64,000 bases of DNA from assembly GCF_000308515.1 (NCBI RefSeq), contig NZ_BAFV01000072.1, positions 1 to 64,000 of the forward strand. Reading direction: 5' to 3'. Below, in pieces: positions 10,541-18,849 of the stretch (positions are counted from its first letter, which is position 1; each line of letters opens with the position of its first letter). Made by a program: the position numbers and the translations under genes. Under the pieces are notes generated by a model. It was not told where the DNA came from. It worked only from the letters and a program-made list of their open reading frames with translations, and ran no database searches. The DNA comes from Nocardia carnea NBRC 14403 (GTDB lineage: Bacteria; Actinomycetota; Actinomycetes; Mycobacteriales; Mycobacteriaceae).

Positions 10541-11371
10541 GTGGTGTCCGTCTCGGCCGAGCCCTACGCGATGGGCAGTTTCGATCCTTTGATTTCCGCC
10601 GGCCCGGCGCTGGTCTGGACGGTGGTCCTGACCTTCGTCTTCCTGGAATGCGCATTCATCCTCGGGCTCTTCCTGCCCGGCGATTCGATGCTGCTGACCG
10701 CCGGGATAGTGATGGCCTCGCATTCGAGCGGGGAAACCCAGGTATGGCTACTGTCGCTGGGTGCGATGGTCGCCGCGATCGCCGGTAACCAGGTCGGCTA
10801 TGCCGTCGGGCGCAAAACCGGGCATAAACTCGTCGCCCGGAAGAACGGGCGCTATATCAACACCCAGAATCTGACCAGAGTGGCGGAGCTGCTGCAAAAA
10901 CACGGTTTCTTCGCGGTGCTCATCGCCCGATGGATCCCGTGGGTGCGCACGCTGTGCCCGATGGTGGCAGGCGCCGCCGAAATGGACCATCGCCGCTACA
11001 CGGTCGCCAGCACCATCGGCGCGATCATCTGGGCACCGGTCCTGCTGTTGATGGGTTACTACGCCGGTAATTTCATCCTGCAGATTTCGTGGTTGATGCC
11101 CTTGGTGGTGGGTTCGCTGGTGGTGTTCCTGGTGGTGGGCACCGTAATCGGTATCCGGCAGTACCGTCACGAAATGGCGCAACCCGTCGAGGATTTCGAA
11201 CTGGATTCCGCCGCCGCCGACACCACACCGCTACCGGCGCTGGGCGGCGGGAAGCGTGAACCGAGGCCGCGCTCGTACGGCACCGGCGACCAGCGGTGGG
11301 AGCTACAGCCCCGCCGCGGTGACCATATGAGCAGCCTCCATGAGCATCCAACCCGAGAGCTGTACCGATAG
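10541..11371 (+). CDS. DedA family membrane protein (second of two)
   Basis: This paralogue of the preceding protein shows the same signatures (FVFLECAFILGLFLPGDSML, ARWIPWVRTLCPMVAGAAEMDHRRY) and about five membrane segments, then a charged C-terminal tail of roughly 55 residues. Its GTG start abuts the preceding TAA with no gap, so the two are translationally coupled. The last 69 bases overlap the 3' end of the convergent GH76 gene, so the two transcripts share antisense sequence there. Tandem DedA genes next to fba occur in related genomes. The specific lipid substrate is not known. Confidence 0.87.
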   Translation: MVSVSAEPYAMGSFDPLISAGPALVWTVVLTFVFLECAFILGLFLPGDSMLLTAGIVMASHSSGETQVWLLSLGAMVAAIAGNQVGYAVGRKTGHKLVARKNGRYINTQNLTRVAELLQKHGFFAVLIARWIPWVRTLCPMVAGAAEMDHRRYTVASTIGAIIWAPVLLLMGYYAGNFILQISWLMPLVVGSLVVFLVVGTVIGIRQYRHEMAQPVEDFELDSAAADTTPLPALGGGKREPRPRSYGTGDQRWELQPRRGDHMSSLHEHPTRELYR

Positions 11372-12493
11372 GTCGCGCTCGGGGACCCGTGAGGAAGTCA
11401 CCGCACCGTTCGAATTGACACCGCCGGCGCCCGAGGTACCGCCCGGCAGCTGGGCCGACCGGGTCCAGTCGTGCCCGAACAGCGGTTCGCCCTCCACGTC
11501 GAGCCGGTTGGCCCAGGCCGCAGCCGCGGACTGCTCGACGATTCGGGCGGCGATCCGCCGATCGGCGAGCTGTTCGTGCTCGGAACCGGGCAGCATGAGC
11601 GCTACCAGGGCGAGATAGCGGACGAGAATGCCGTTGAACAATCCGCCGTCGCCGCCGGAACCACCCCGGATCACCCCGTCGGTGGTGAGGTTGACCTCCA
11701 CGGCGTCGAGGAGCCGGTGCACGCGGTCGAGGTGGACCGGATCACCGGTATGTACCGCGAGCTCGGTTTCCAACCCGAGCACGACGCCCTGGCAGTAGGT
11801 GTAGATCGTCTTCTCGAGCGTGCCGGACGGCAGATGGATACCGTCGAAGATCAGGCCTGTCTCCGGATCGCGCAGCGTGGTATCGATCCATTCGGCCATT
11901 TCGGCGGCCCGCTCGTAACGGCCCAGCCGAGACAGCGCGATACCCGCCGGGCCGTTGGCCGGGGCATTGTAGAAATCGTCCCCGGCCCGCCACGGAATAC
12001 CGCCGCCCACCGCCGGATCCCAGGCGCCGAACAATTTCTGTTCCAGCGGGCCCAGACCACTGCGCGCTTCGTCGTTGTCCTGCACCCGGGCCGCCCGTTC
12101 CAGGGCAATGGCGAGCCAGGCCATATCGTCGTAGTAGCGATTGGTCCAGCCGGTGATATTGCGCATTCGATGCGAGCGGACCAGTGCACCGATCCGTTTA
12201 CGCCGTTCGATCGTCGGCGCCCGGTTGGCCGCATCGACCGCGCAATCGATGAGATGGGCCTGCCACCAGTAGTGCCAGGTCAGAAAGAAACGCTCGCGCC
12301 GGGTGGCGGGCCAGCCCACCACACCGAGAGCGGTGCCGGGCAGCAGCCATACCGATTCGATATGCCGCGACACGATGGCGGCCTCGGCCATATCGGCCCG
12401 GTCGGACCAGCGTGACGCGGGGTTGCCCTGCGGCCTGCGCTGTTGCCCGGACGCGCGCCGGGGAACGTCGAGATCGTCGCTGGGCGAGGTCAT
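11303..12493 (-). CDS. Glycoside hydrolase family 76 (alpha-1,6-mannanase-like), Rv0365c-like
   Basis: The 396-residue protein is an (alpha/alpha)6-barrel type GH76 candidate. The diagnostic YYDDMAWLA motif (about residues 121-129) supplies the adjacent Asp pair used in catalysis. Aromatic-rich segments such as LTWHYWWQAHLID and KTIYTYCQGVVLG fit the family. There is no clear signal peptide, and the first 30 residues are polar, so the protein may be cytoplasmic as in Rv0365c. Activity on alpha-1,6-mannan of lipoarabinomannan precursors is an inference. It converges on the second dedA gene with a 69-base overlap. Confidence 0.88.
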   Translation of the reverse strand: MTSPSDDLDVPRRASGQQRRPQGNPASRWSDRADMAEAAIVSRHIESVWLLPGTALGVVGWPATRRERFFLTWHYWWQAHLIDCAVDAANRAPTIERRKRIGALVRSHRMRNITGWTNRYYDDMAWLAIALERAARVQDNDEARSGLGPLEQKLFGAWDPAVGGGIPWRAGDDFYNAPANGPAGIALSRLGRYERAAEMAEWIDTTLRDPETGLIFDGIHLPSGTLEKTIYTYCQGVVLGLETELAVHTGDPVHLDRVHRLLDAVEVNLTTDGVIRGGSGGDGGLFNGILVRYLALVALMLPGSEHEQLADRRIAARIVEQSAAAAWANRLDVEGEPLFGHDWTRSAQLPGGTSGAGGVNSNGAVTSSRVPERDLSVQLSGWMLMEAAHMVTAAGL

Positions 12494-12783
12494 GCACCCA
12501 TATTGCCAGGAAAAACGGAATTCTCGCCGCTCAATTGTTACCGAGTCGAGGCGGAACCGTTCGATTCAACGGCGTTTGCGTCGCATCCGCGCTGAATTGC
12601 CGCCGGACAGAGCATGCAGCAATATCCGCTTACGATGTCAAGTCCTATTAACAAATAGACGGGCTTCCGCGCGTGCCCCTTCGCCGGCAACGCGACCCTG
12701 CAGTAAACCGAATCGGCACAGGCAATTTCGACCGGACCAGGCCGAACAGCGGCCCATCCACCCCGCCGAACTACGATCGTGCC

Positions 12784-13560
12784 GTGACGAACGCAGCGCC
12801 ATCGGCCGGCCCCGACCCCGACCATCCCCCGACCGAGGCCACCGCGGCGGTCGCACCGGCACCGGACACACGGCGCGACGTCGATACGGCAGCCGAACTC
12901 CCCGAAGACGAACCCGGCCCCACCGAGTGGGGCGAGCACCCACACGGAGCCGGTCCGTGGGCCGTGGAACACCCCGGCCCACCGCCGGAGGACGACCGGC
13001 TCGATCCGGTCCTACTCGCCGAGGGCGATCGCCGCAACGTGGTCGACGCGTACCGCTACTGGACCAGGGAGGCGATCGTCGCCGATATCGACCGGCGCCG
13101 CCACCCCTTCCATATCGCGATCGAGAATTTCGGGCACGACGCGAATATCGGCACGGTGGTGCGTACCGCCAACGCCTTCGCGGCAGGCGCGGTACATATC
13201 GTCGGCCGCCGCCGCTGGAACCGCCGCGGTGCCATGGTCACCGACCGATACCAGCACATCGTCCACCACCCCGATATCGAGGCACTGCTGGAATTCACCA
13301 GCTCCGAGGATCTGAGTGTGGTGGCAGTGGACAATGTGCCGGGCTCGGTGCCGCTGGAAACCGTGCGCCTGCCACGGCGGTGCATGCTGCTGTTCGGTCA
13401 GGAGGGCCCCGGAGTGAGCGACGGCGCCCGCGATGCCGCAGTGCTCACCGTATCCATCGCCCAATTCGGTTCGACCCGCAGTATCAACGCGGGCGTTGCG
13501 GCGGGTATCGCCATGCACACCTGGATCCGGCAGCACGCCGATCTCACCACCGCTTGGTGA
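12784..13560 (+). CDS. TrmH/SpoU-family RNA 2'-O-methyltransferase
   Basis: The C-terminal 165 residues form a SPOUT methyltransferase: NFGHDANIGTVVRTANAFAAG (motif 1), LLFGQEGPGVSD (motif 2) and FGSTRSINAGVAAGIAMH (motif 3, forming the S-adenosylmethionine knot). The first 80 or so residues are disordered and acidic/Pro-rich. The GTG at 12784 is selected because upstream in-frame codons lack coding bias. The neighbourhood and sequence correspond to Rv0380c, near pyrE. The methylated tRNA or rRNA position cannot be predicted from sequence. Confidence 0.9.
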   Translation: MTNAAPSAGPDPDHPPTEATAAVAPAPDTRRDVDTAAELPEDEPGPTEWGEHPHGAGPWAVEHPGPPPEDDRLDPVLLAEGDRRNVVDAYRYWTREAIVADIDRRRHPFHIAIENFGHDANIGTVVRTANAFAAGAVHIVGRRRWNRRGAMVTDRYQHIVHHPDIEALLEFTSSEDLSVVAVDNVPGSVPLETVRLPRRCMLLFGQEGPGVSDGARDAAVLTVSIAQFGSTRSINAGVAAGIAMHTWIRQHADLTTAW

Positions 13561-13602
13561 GGATTACCGCACCACACGTTCCGTGAACCGGACCTACCGA
13601 TA

Positions 13603-13917
13603 TCAGGCCGAAGCCGCGCTGATGATCGCCAGCACGATGAAGAAGATGACCGCGAGCAGATAGAGGATCAGCACGACCGATGTGACGATGCCGAGTACAT
13701 AACCGATCATCACATTGTTGCGGCCACCGACGGTACCGCCCGAGGCGTCGATCTCGTTGAGCGCCTTCTTACCCATCACCCACGCGAACGGACCGCAGAT
13801 CGCGCAGAACAGACTGACGATCCCGAGAACGAGCACGGTAGTGGTCTGCGGATGGTCCGGCGGCGGCGGACCATATCCGGGATATCCGTACCCGGGCGGC
13901 GGCGTGGGGTAACTCAT
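13603..13917 (-). CDS. Small DUF4190-like two-segment membrane protein
   Basis: The 104-residue protein has a Pro/Gly/Tyr-rich cytoplasmic N-terminus (PPPGYGYPGYGPPPP), then two hydrophobic segments around residues 27-47 and 72-102 flanking a GKKALNEIDASGG loop. This is the DUF4190 layout. The ATG at 13917 opens with MSYPTPPPG; the longer frame upstream lacks this character. It converges on the TrmH-like gene. Function is unknown. Confidence 0.8.
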   Translation of the reverse strand: MSYPTPPPGYGYPGYGPPPPDHPQTTTVLVLGIVSLFCAICGPFAWVMGKKALNEIDASGGTVGGRNNVMIGYVLGIVTSVVLILYLLAVIFFIVLAIISAASA

Positions 13918-14245
13918 GCGTGGATAGTAACCGCACCGGCCGACACCGCACGACCGGAAAACCGCAGGCGAAGACTCGGTATCGCGGGCGCCCCTCGGGC
14001 TCGCTACCACCGGCCCGCCCCGAACTCAGTACTACGAGTGTGCCGGCGGCGCCTTGCGTATGCGCGCCTCCTGATCAGTACCCCGCGTGCGTCTGCGCTC
14101 AGCTTCGGGCGTGCGCTTCCGGGTCACCAGCACGGGGGGCGTCTGCAGCTCAGTGCCAGGCATGCGCCGCCGGATCAGTACCGTGAATGCGCCTGTGGCT
14201 CCGTGCATGTGTGCCTACCGATCAGTGCCACGGGTGGGCCCCGGC
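13918..14245. other. Gene-free stretch dominated by a decayed tandem repeat
   Basis: No credible gene lies between the DUF4190-like gene and the YhhN gene, although overlapping frames are open. The right two thirds consist of a degenerate tandem repeat that runs into the 3' end of the YhhN gene (see separate entry). Confidence 0.6.
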
Positions 14246-14280
14246 TCAACCCCGGGCGTGCGCCTCCGGATCGGCCAGCA
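14060..14280. repeat. Degenerate tandem repeat, about 49-bp period, five copies
   Basis: A core resembling TGCGCCTCCGGATCAGTACC recurs with its ATCAGTA-like centre near 14074, 14123, 14174, 14221 and 14270, so spacings are 47-51 bases. The rightmost copy is the last codons of the YhhN gene (minus-strand LADPEAHARG end), so the array looks like serial duplication of that gene's 3' end followed by decay. Confidence 0.7.
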
Positions 14281-14938
14281 GGAACTGGGCGCAACCGTAG
14301 GTCGCCAGAATGATGCCCTCGATCAGCCGGCGCGACCGCTGCCCGCGGGCGAACAGCCGGCGTACCACGATGAGACCGTCGGAAACCGTGAACAGGAGGG
14401 CACCCAGTCCGAGCCGGCTGCGCGGATCTCTATCGGGAATATTGAGCCCGGCAATATTTTTCGCCCCAGGCGCCAGCGCCGGATCGGACGCCAGTACCGC
14501 GGCGCTGCCCAAGGTGAGACCGTAGGCGCTCAACGGCGCGGCGAGTACAGGAGCCTTGGTACGCAACATCCCCGCGGCACCCGCCCAGGCCAGTACTCGT
14601 GGAACGACGGTATTCGCCCGTGGACGCGCACCCCGGCGCCACCACAGCGTTGCGTATCCGCTCTGCATCACCGCGAACGACGAAGCACCGGCGATCAGCC
14701 GGCGATCGTCGTCGGGTTCGATGAGCAGCACATCGCCGACGGTCGCGGCGGCGAGCGAACCCAGCAGCAGTGTGCGCTCCCGCGCAGCGATATCCGCTGT
14801 GCTGGTGGCGATATCGGCCGCCAGCAACGGCATCATCAGCGGTTTCGCGGCCCACTGCCACGATTGCCGGCCGGTCAGCGCACCCGCCACGGTGACGGCG
14901 GTCGCAACCAGATATCCCGCGCGGAAGGGACGCTGCAC
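14246..14938 (-). CDS. YhhN/TMEM86 family membrane protein (lysoplasmalogenase-like)
   Basis: The 230-residue protein is hydrophobic throughout, with about seven to eight membrane segments. It carries family motifs KPLMMPLLAAD near the start, GDVLLIEPDDD in the middle, and LGALLFTVSDGLIVVRR near the end, the last two holding acidic residues thought to be catalytic. Characterised members cleave the vinyl-ether bond of lysoplasmalogens. Whether this organism has that substrate is unknown. Its GTG start shares one base with the TAG of the fabH-like gene (TAGTG), indicating translational coupling. The last codons belong to a degraded tandem repeat. Confidence 0.82.
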   Translation of the reverse strand: MQRPFRAGYLVATAVTVAGALTGRQSWQWAAKPLMMPLLAADIATSTADIAARERTLLLGSLAAATVGDVLLIEPDDDRRLIAGASSFAVMQSGYATLWWRRGARPRANTVVPRVLAWAGAAGMLRTKAPVLAAPLSAYGLTLGSAAVLASDPALAPGAKNIAGLNIPDRDPRSRLGLGALLFTVSDGLIVVRRLFARGQRSRRLIEGIILATYGCAQFLLADPEAHARG

Positions 14939-16005
14939 TACAGGCTCGCCTCGGCGGGGGCGGGCGGCAGGGTCACGACTTGCCCCGCGTAGCTGAGTCC
15001 CGCACCGAAACCGAGCAGCAGAGCGAGCTGACCGCCCTTGGCTTTACCTGTTGCCAGCATCTCTTCCATGGCCAGCGGAATCGAGGCCGCGGAAGTGTTC
15101 CCGGTGTTCTCGATATCGCCCGCCATCGGAATATCCTCGGCCAGGCCGAGATTCTTCTTCATCAGCTCGTTGATCCGGGCATTGGCCTGATGCGGGATGA
15201 AGACCTCGATATCTTCCTTCGAGACCCCGGCCATATCCAGTGCGGTGGACAGCGCACGCGGCAAAGTGACGGCCGCCCAGCGGAAAACGCGGGGCCCCTC
15301 CATCCGCAGCGCCATCCGGCCGACCGGCTCCACTTCGGGATCGGTGCCCTGCAAGTCCTGCGCCCGCTGCATGTAGTCGATGAAGTTGACGTCCTGTTTG
15401 ATCGCATCGGCGTTCTCGCCGTCGCTGCCCCAGACCGTCGGCGAGACCCCGTTCTCCTCGCTCGGGCCGATCACCACCGCACCCGCACCGTCACCGAAGA
15501 TGAATGCCGTGCCCCGGTCGGTGGGGTCGATCCCGATGGTCATCGTCTCGGCACCGATGAGCAGGACGTATTCGGCGGAACCGGCGCGGATCATATCCGC
15601 GGCCACACCGAGCCCGTAACCGAATCCACCGCAGCCGGACGTGAGATCGAAGGCGGGGATACCGTTCATCCCCAGATCACTGGCGACGATCGGGGCGCCG
15701 TGCGGGGTCAGCATCGGCCAACTGGACGTGGCAAGGATCAGCGCGCCGATCCGCGAGGGATCCACTCCGCTGTTGCGCAACGCCCGCCCGCCGGCAGCCA
15801 CCGAGATCGACCGCAGCGATTCGTCGCCGCTGATCCAGCGCCGGTTCCGGATACCGCTGCGCTCGAAAATCCACTCGTCCGAGGAGTCCAGTACCTGGCA
15901 CACCTCGTCGTTGCTGACCACGCGCTGCGGCCGGTAGGCACCGATTCCGAGCATCGCGACGTTGTCGTGCCCCTTTTTGCCCGCAATGCTCACCACGACG
16001 CTCAC
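14938..16005 (-). CDS. 3-oxoacyl-ACP synthase III (FabH/KAS III-like)
   Basis: The 355-residue thiolase-fold condensing enzyme has the KAS III start (DEWIFERSGIRNRRW) and the catalytic triad: Cys in DLTSGCGGFGYGL (about residue 125), His in FIPHQAN, and Asn in NTGNTSAAS. The C-terminal GFGAGLSYAG loop is canonical. It is expected to condense an acyl-CoA starter with malonyl-ACP. The sequence around the active Cys is TSGCGGF rather than the usual AACAGF, so substrate preference may differ. It is coupled to a YhhN gene rather than to fab genes, which suggests a specialised lipid role over housekeeping initiation. Confidence 0.9.
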   Translation of the reverse strand: MSVVVSIAGKKGHDNVAMLGIGAYRPQRVVSNDEVCQVLDSSDEWIFERSGIRNRRWISGDESLRSISVAAGGRALRNSGVDPSRIGALILATSSWPMLTPHGAPIVASDLGMNGIPAFDLTSGCGGFGYGLGVAADMIRAGSAEYVLLIGAETMTIGIDPTDRGTAFIFGDGAGAVVIGPSEENGVSPTVWGSDGENADAIKQDVNFIDYMQRAQDLQGTDPEVEPVGRMALRMEGPRVFRWAAVTLPRALSTALDMAGVSKEDIEVFIPHQANARINELMKKNLGLAEDIPMAGDIENTGNTSAASIPLAMEEMLATGKAKGGQLALLLGFGAGLSYAGQVVTLPPAPAEASL

Positions 16006-16077
16006 GACCCTTCACTCACAGTTCTGACGGATTCCCAGGCTAACGGAGCCGGACACGACGTCGGACAGCCCGTCGGT

Positions 16078-16626
16078 TCAGCCCAGTGCCAGATCCTTCA
16101 GACCGAGTATGGAGCGATAGGGCAGTCCTTCGTCGGCGATCACGCGATCCGCGCCGGTTTCCCGGTCGACCACGGTGGCCACCCCGACCACCGTCGCGCC
16201 CACCTCGCGCAACGCACGCACCGCGGTCAGCGGGGAATTCCCGGTGGTCGTGGTGTCCTCCACGACCAGTACCCGTTTACCGACCACATCGGGGCCCTCG
16301 ACCTGCCGTTGCATCCCGTGGGTTTTCGCGGCCTTGCGCACCACGAAAGCGTCGATGGGCCGGCCCGGCGCGTGCATCACCGCCAGTGCGACCGGATCGG
16401 CGCCCATGGTGAGCCCGCCGACCGCGTCGAATTCCCAATCCGCGACCAGTTCCCGCAGCAGTTTGCCGATCAGCGGGCCGGCACGGTGGTGCAGGGTCGC
16501 CCGCCGCAGGTCGACGTAGTAGTCGGCCTCTTTTCCGGAAGACAATGTCACCTTGCCGTGCACGACGGCTAAATCGCGCACCAGCCCGGCCAAGACATCC
16601 CGGTCGGTCGTTGCCTGGTCGATCAT
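16078..16626 (-). CDS. pyrE: Orotate phosphoribosyltransferase
   Basis: PyrE transfers orotate onto PRPP to give OMP in pyrimidine synthesis. The 182-residue protein has the conserved KVTLSSGKEADYYVDLRR start, the FVVRKAAKTHG lysine loop, and the PRPP motif VLVVEDTTTTGNS. The ATG at 16626 follows GGAAGGACACCG, a good ribosome site; the longer open frame to 16680 is not needed. The neighbourhood matches mycobacteria (Rv0380c-Rv0384c). The protein is cytoplasmic. Confidence 0.96.
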   Translation of the reverse strand: MIDQATTDRDVLAGLVRDLAVVHGKVTLSSGKEADYYVDLRRATLHHRAGPLIGKLLRELVADWEFDAVGGLTMGADPVALAVMHAPGRPIDAFVVRKAAKTHGMQRQVEGPDVVGKRVLVVEDTTTTGNSPLTAVRALREVGATVVGVATVVDRETGADRVIADEGLPYRSILGLKDLALG

Positions 16627-16752
16627 CGGTGTCCTTCCGCCCGTGGAGGCGAGTCGCGGCGAGTAACGGTCGCGGCGCATGCTCGGCGCCCTGCGAGCAG
16701 GATACGGGGGCGCCGCGGCAACGGTTACCGCAGGTCGCGAGTCATCACGGAG

Positions 16753-17811
16753 CTACTGCGGCACCGGTCCCTGGTAGGGGCGGAAACCGGGGTGGAAGGG
16801 CCCGCCGGGCAGCCGGGGGGCGTGCTCGTCGTCGGCGACGGAATCACGGCGGCCGGGGGCGGGCCGATCCGGTTCGTCGGCTCCGCCGGATCGCGCACCG
16901 GCCGGTTCGGGACGCGGGGGGCGATCCGCGGGCCGGGCATCGGGTACCACGGCCAGGCTCGGCCGGCGCGGCGGTACCTCGTCACCGGGAATACCCCGGT
17001 CGTCCTGGTCGGCGACGTCTTCCGGAGTGTCGCGGCGGTAGCGGACGTTGCGCCCCGGATGACCGTAGTCGTCGTCGCTGTCGTCGGGGTACTCGTCGTA
17101 GTCGTCGTACTCGTCGTCCGGCGCATCGTCGTCGTACTCCGCCGAACGGATCCGCGCCCGGGGATGTGCGGGACGGGGATCCTGCTCGTCGTTACGGTTC
17201 TCGTTGACCGGCGGCAGCACATGCAGCAGACCGGACAACCGCAGGACGGCGTCGATACCGGTCTCCCAGTCCTTCGCGGAGGTGCCGACCGGGAGCATGC
17301 CGAGGGTCCAGTTGCCCTCGCTCCACAGCATCTGCACGGTATCGGACAGCGATTCGATGAACGCGACCATCCGCTGGTCCACCGCATGCCGGGCGATCTC
17401 CGGGTTGGTGGCGAACACCACCCGATCGCCGATGGCGCCGAGGAGTTCCAGATCGGCGTCCTTGGGCGGATTCATCGTCTTGACCCGCATATCGACGTCG
17501 ATATCCGAACCGATCTGCCGGCGCACCGCGACCAGGGTCGCGGAATCCTCCAGATCCAGCAGCACGAATTTCTCGCCCTTGCGGATACCTGTCACCACAT
17601 CGACCGCCGTCAGATACCCGAGCTTGGCCAGCGCACCGCGCCGCCAGGTCGAAGCGAGCGCCGGTTCCACCGACACATAGGTGTATCCCTGGGCTTTCGC
17701 CCACACCTGCCGCGCGTGACCGGTCCGCTGCCGCTGGCGCCGGTCGAAATAGAGCAGCACGATCGCACCCGCGAGGGTGATTGCCGCCAGCCCGAACCAC
17801 ATTGCCGTCAT
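16753..17811 (-). CDS. Membrane-anchored conserved protein, Rv0383c-like
   Basis: The 352-residue protein begins with a single membrane helix (about residues 4-21, FGLAAITLAGAIVLLYF) and basic residues. A folded region follows to about 205, and then a disordered tail of about 150 residues with dense Asp/Glu/Tyr runs (positions 225-250) and Pro/Arg stretches. Placement between pyrE and clpB corresponds to Rv0383c. No enzymatic motif is recognised. The acidic tail explains the odd plus-strand frames across 16.8-17.2 kb. Confidence 0.8.
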   Translation of the reverse strand: MTAMWFGLAAITLAGAIVLLYFDRRQRQRTGHARQVWAKAQGYTYVSVEPALASTWRRGALAKLGYLTAVDVVTGIRKGEKFVLLDLEDSATLVAVRRQIGSDIDVDMRVKTMNPPKDADLELLGAIGDRVVFATNPEIARHAVDQRMVAFIESLSDTVQMLWSEGNWTLGMLPVGTSAKDWETGIDAVLRLSGLLHVLPPVNENRNDEQDPRPAHPRARIRSAEYDDDAPDDEYDDYDEYPDDSDDDYGHPGRNVRYRRDTPEDVADQDDRGIPGDEVPPRRPSLAVVPDARPADRPPRPEPAGARSGGADEPDRPAPGRRDSVADDEHAPRLPGGPFHPGFRPYQGPVPQ

Positions 17812-17876
17812 CGTCGCCTAGCCTATCCACCCGCCCGGCGTAATGCCGGGCACCCACACTGCGCGCCGCGGTTTTC

Positions 17877-18677
17877 TCATCGGCCGCCCCCGTCGAGGGC
17901 GGTGCTGATGATCACCTCGGCCTGAATGGATCCGTCCGGGCTCTGCTGCCCCTGCACTATCACCAGATCCCCGGCGGGCAGCGCATCGACCGTGGCGCCC
18001 GCCAGCGATATCACCTGCGTGGCCTCGGTCGTATGCACCGTGACCTCGGTGCCGGTGAGAGTGCTCAGGGTCAGTGTGCCACCACTGTTGGAGCTGATCG
18101 TGCCCATGGTGGTGCCGCCGGCGTTCGGATCCCCCGAATCGGGCATACCCGGTTCGCCCGGTAGGGGCGGTAGCTCGGGGAACGATTCCTCGGGTAGCGG
18201 CGGGACCTGCCGGCCGAGCGTCCGGCTGGTGGTCGTGTCGTCGCCGGCGGCGGTGGATTGTGAATCGTCACCGCCGAACAGCATTCCGGCACCCACACCG
18301 GCCAGGCCGATCAGCACGATCGCGGCCAGCCCGACGCCGAGCCAGATACCGGTTTTGTTCGACGGCGGCCGCGGCGGTTCCTGCCCTGGCGGGGGTCCAC
18401 CGGATTGCCCGTAGGGATCCTGCGGGCCCGGCCCACCGGCGCCCCATTGCGGGTTGCCGTAGGCGTAACTGTCGTAGGTCGGCATCTCCCGGGTCGGGTT
18501 GGGGTCCTGGCCCCAACCGCCGTAGGGATCGGTACCCGGGTAGGCCGTGGTCGGCTCCACGAAACCCGGCCCGTCGGCCGTGGGCATCTTCTCGGTCGCC
18601 GATTCTCCCGGCTGACCCAGGCGCTGGGTCGGATCGTCGTCCGGCCGCCTTGCCCAGGGATCGTTCGGGTTGGTCAT
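17877..18677 (-). CDS. Membrane protein with C-terminal DUF5666-like domain
   Basis: The 266-residue protein has a disordered N-terminal half rich in Gly, Pro and Tyr. One membrane helix follows (about residues 112-132, GVGLAAIVLIGLAGVGAGMLF), then an external Thr/Pro-rich linker. A small beta-rich C-terminal domain (GTISSNSGGTLTLSTLTGTEVTVHTTEATQV split across strands, then LPAGDLVIVQG) resembles DUF5666. The ATG at 18677 (MTNPNDPWARR) is preferred over the open frame to 18731. Function is unknown. Confidence 0.8.
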   Translation of the reverse strand: MTNPNDPWARRPDDDPTQRLGQPGESATEKMPTADGPGFVEPTTAYPGTDPYGGWGQDPNPTREMPTYDSYAYGNPQWGAGGPGPQDPYGQSGGPPPGQEPPRPPSNKTGIWLGVGLAAIVLIGLAGVGAGMLFGGDDSQSTAAGDDTTTSRTLGRQVPPLPEESFPELPPLPGEPGMPDSGDPNAGGTTMGTISSNSGGTLTLSTLTGTEVTVHTTEATQVISLAGATVDALPAGDLVIVQGQQSPDGSIQAEVIISTALDGGGR

Positions 18678-18765
18678 GGTATCCAGACTAAGCGGTATCT
18701 CCGCGACGGTTCGGGCCCTGCGCATAAACATGCCGACACCCGGCCGGCCGGAGTGAACATGCGCC

Positions 18766-18807
18766 GAAGCCGTCCCGGGCGAGGCTGCGCTCGCCCAGGA
18801 CGGCTTC
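18766..18807 (-). terminator. Hairpin downstream of clpB
   Basis: Arms GAAGCCGTCCCGGGCGA (18766-18782) and TCGCCCAGGACGGCTTC (18791-18807) pair with one mismatch around an 8-base loop. It lies 43 bases past the clpB stop. There is no strong U tract, as is common for actinobacterial terminators. Confidence 0.75.
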
Positions 18808-18849
18808 CCGACTTCTCGATCGGCACGGTGATGCGCCGGTCCGGGCCAG

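Noticed and set aside
8536..10788. 750-codon plus-strand frame
   Set aside because: It is antisense to fba and then out of frame with both dedA genes; the conserved proteins lie in other frames.
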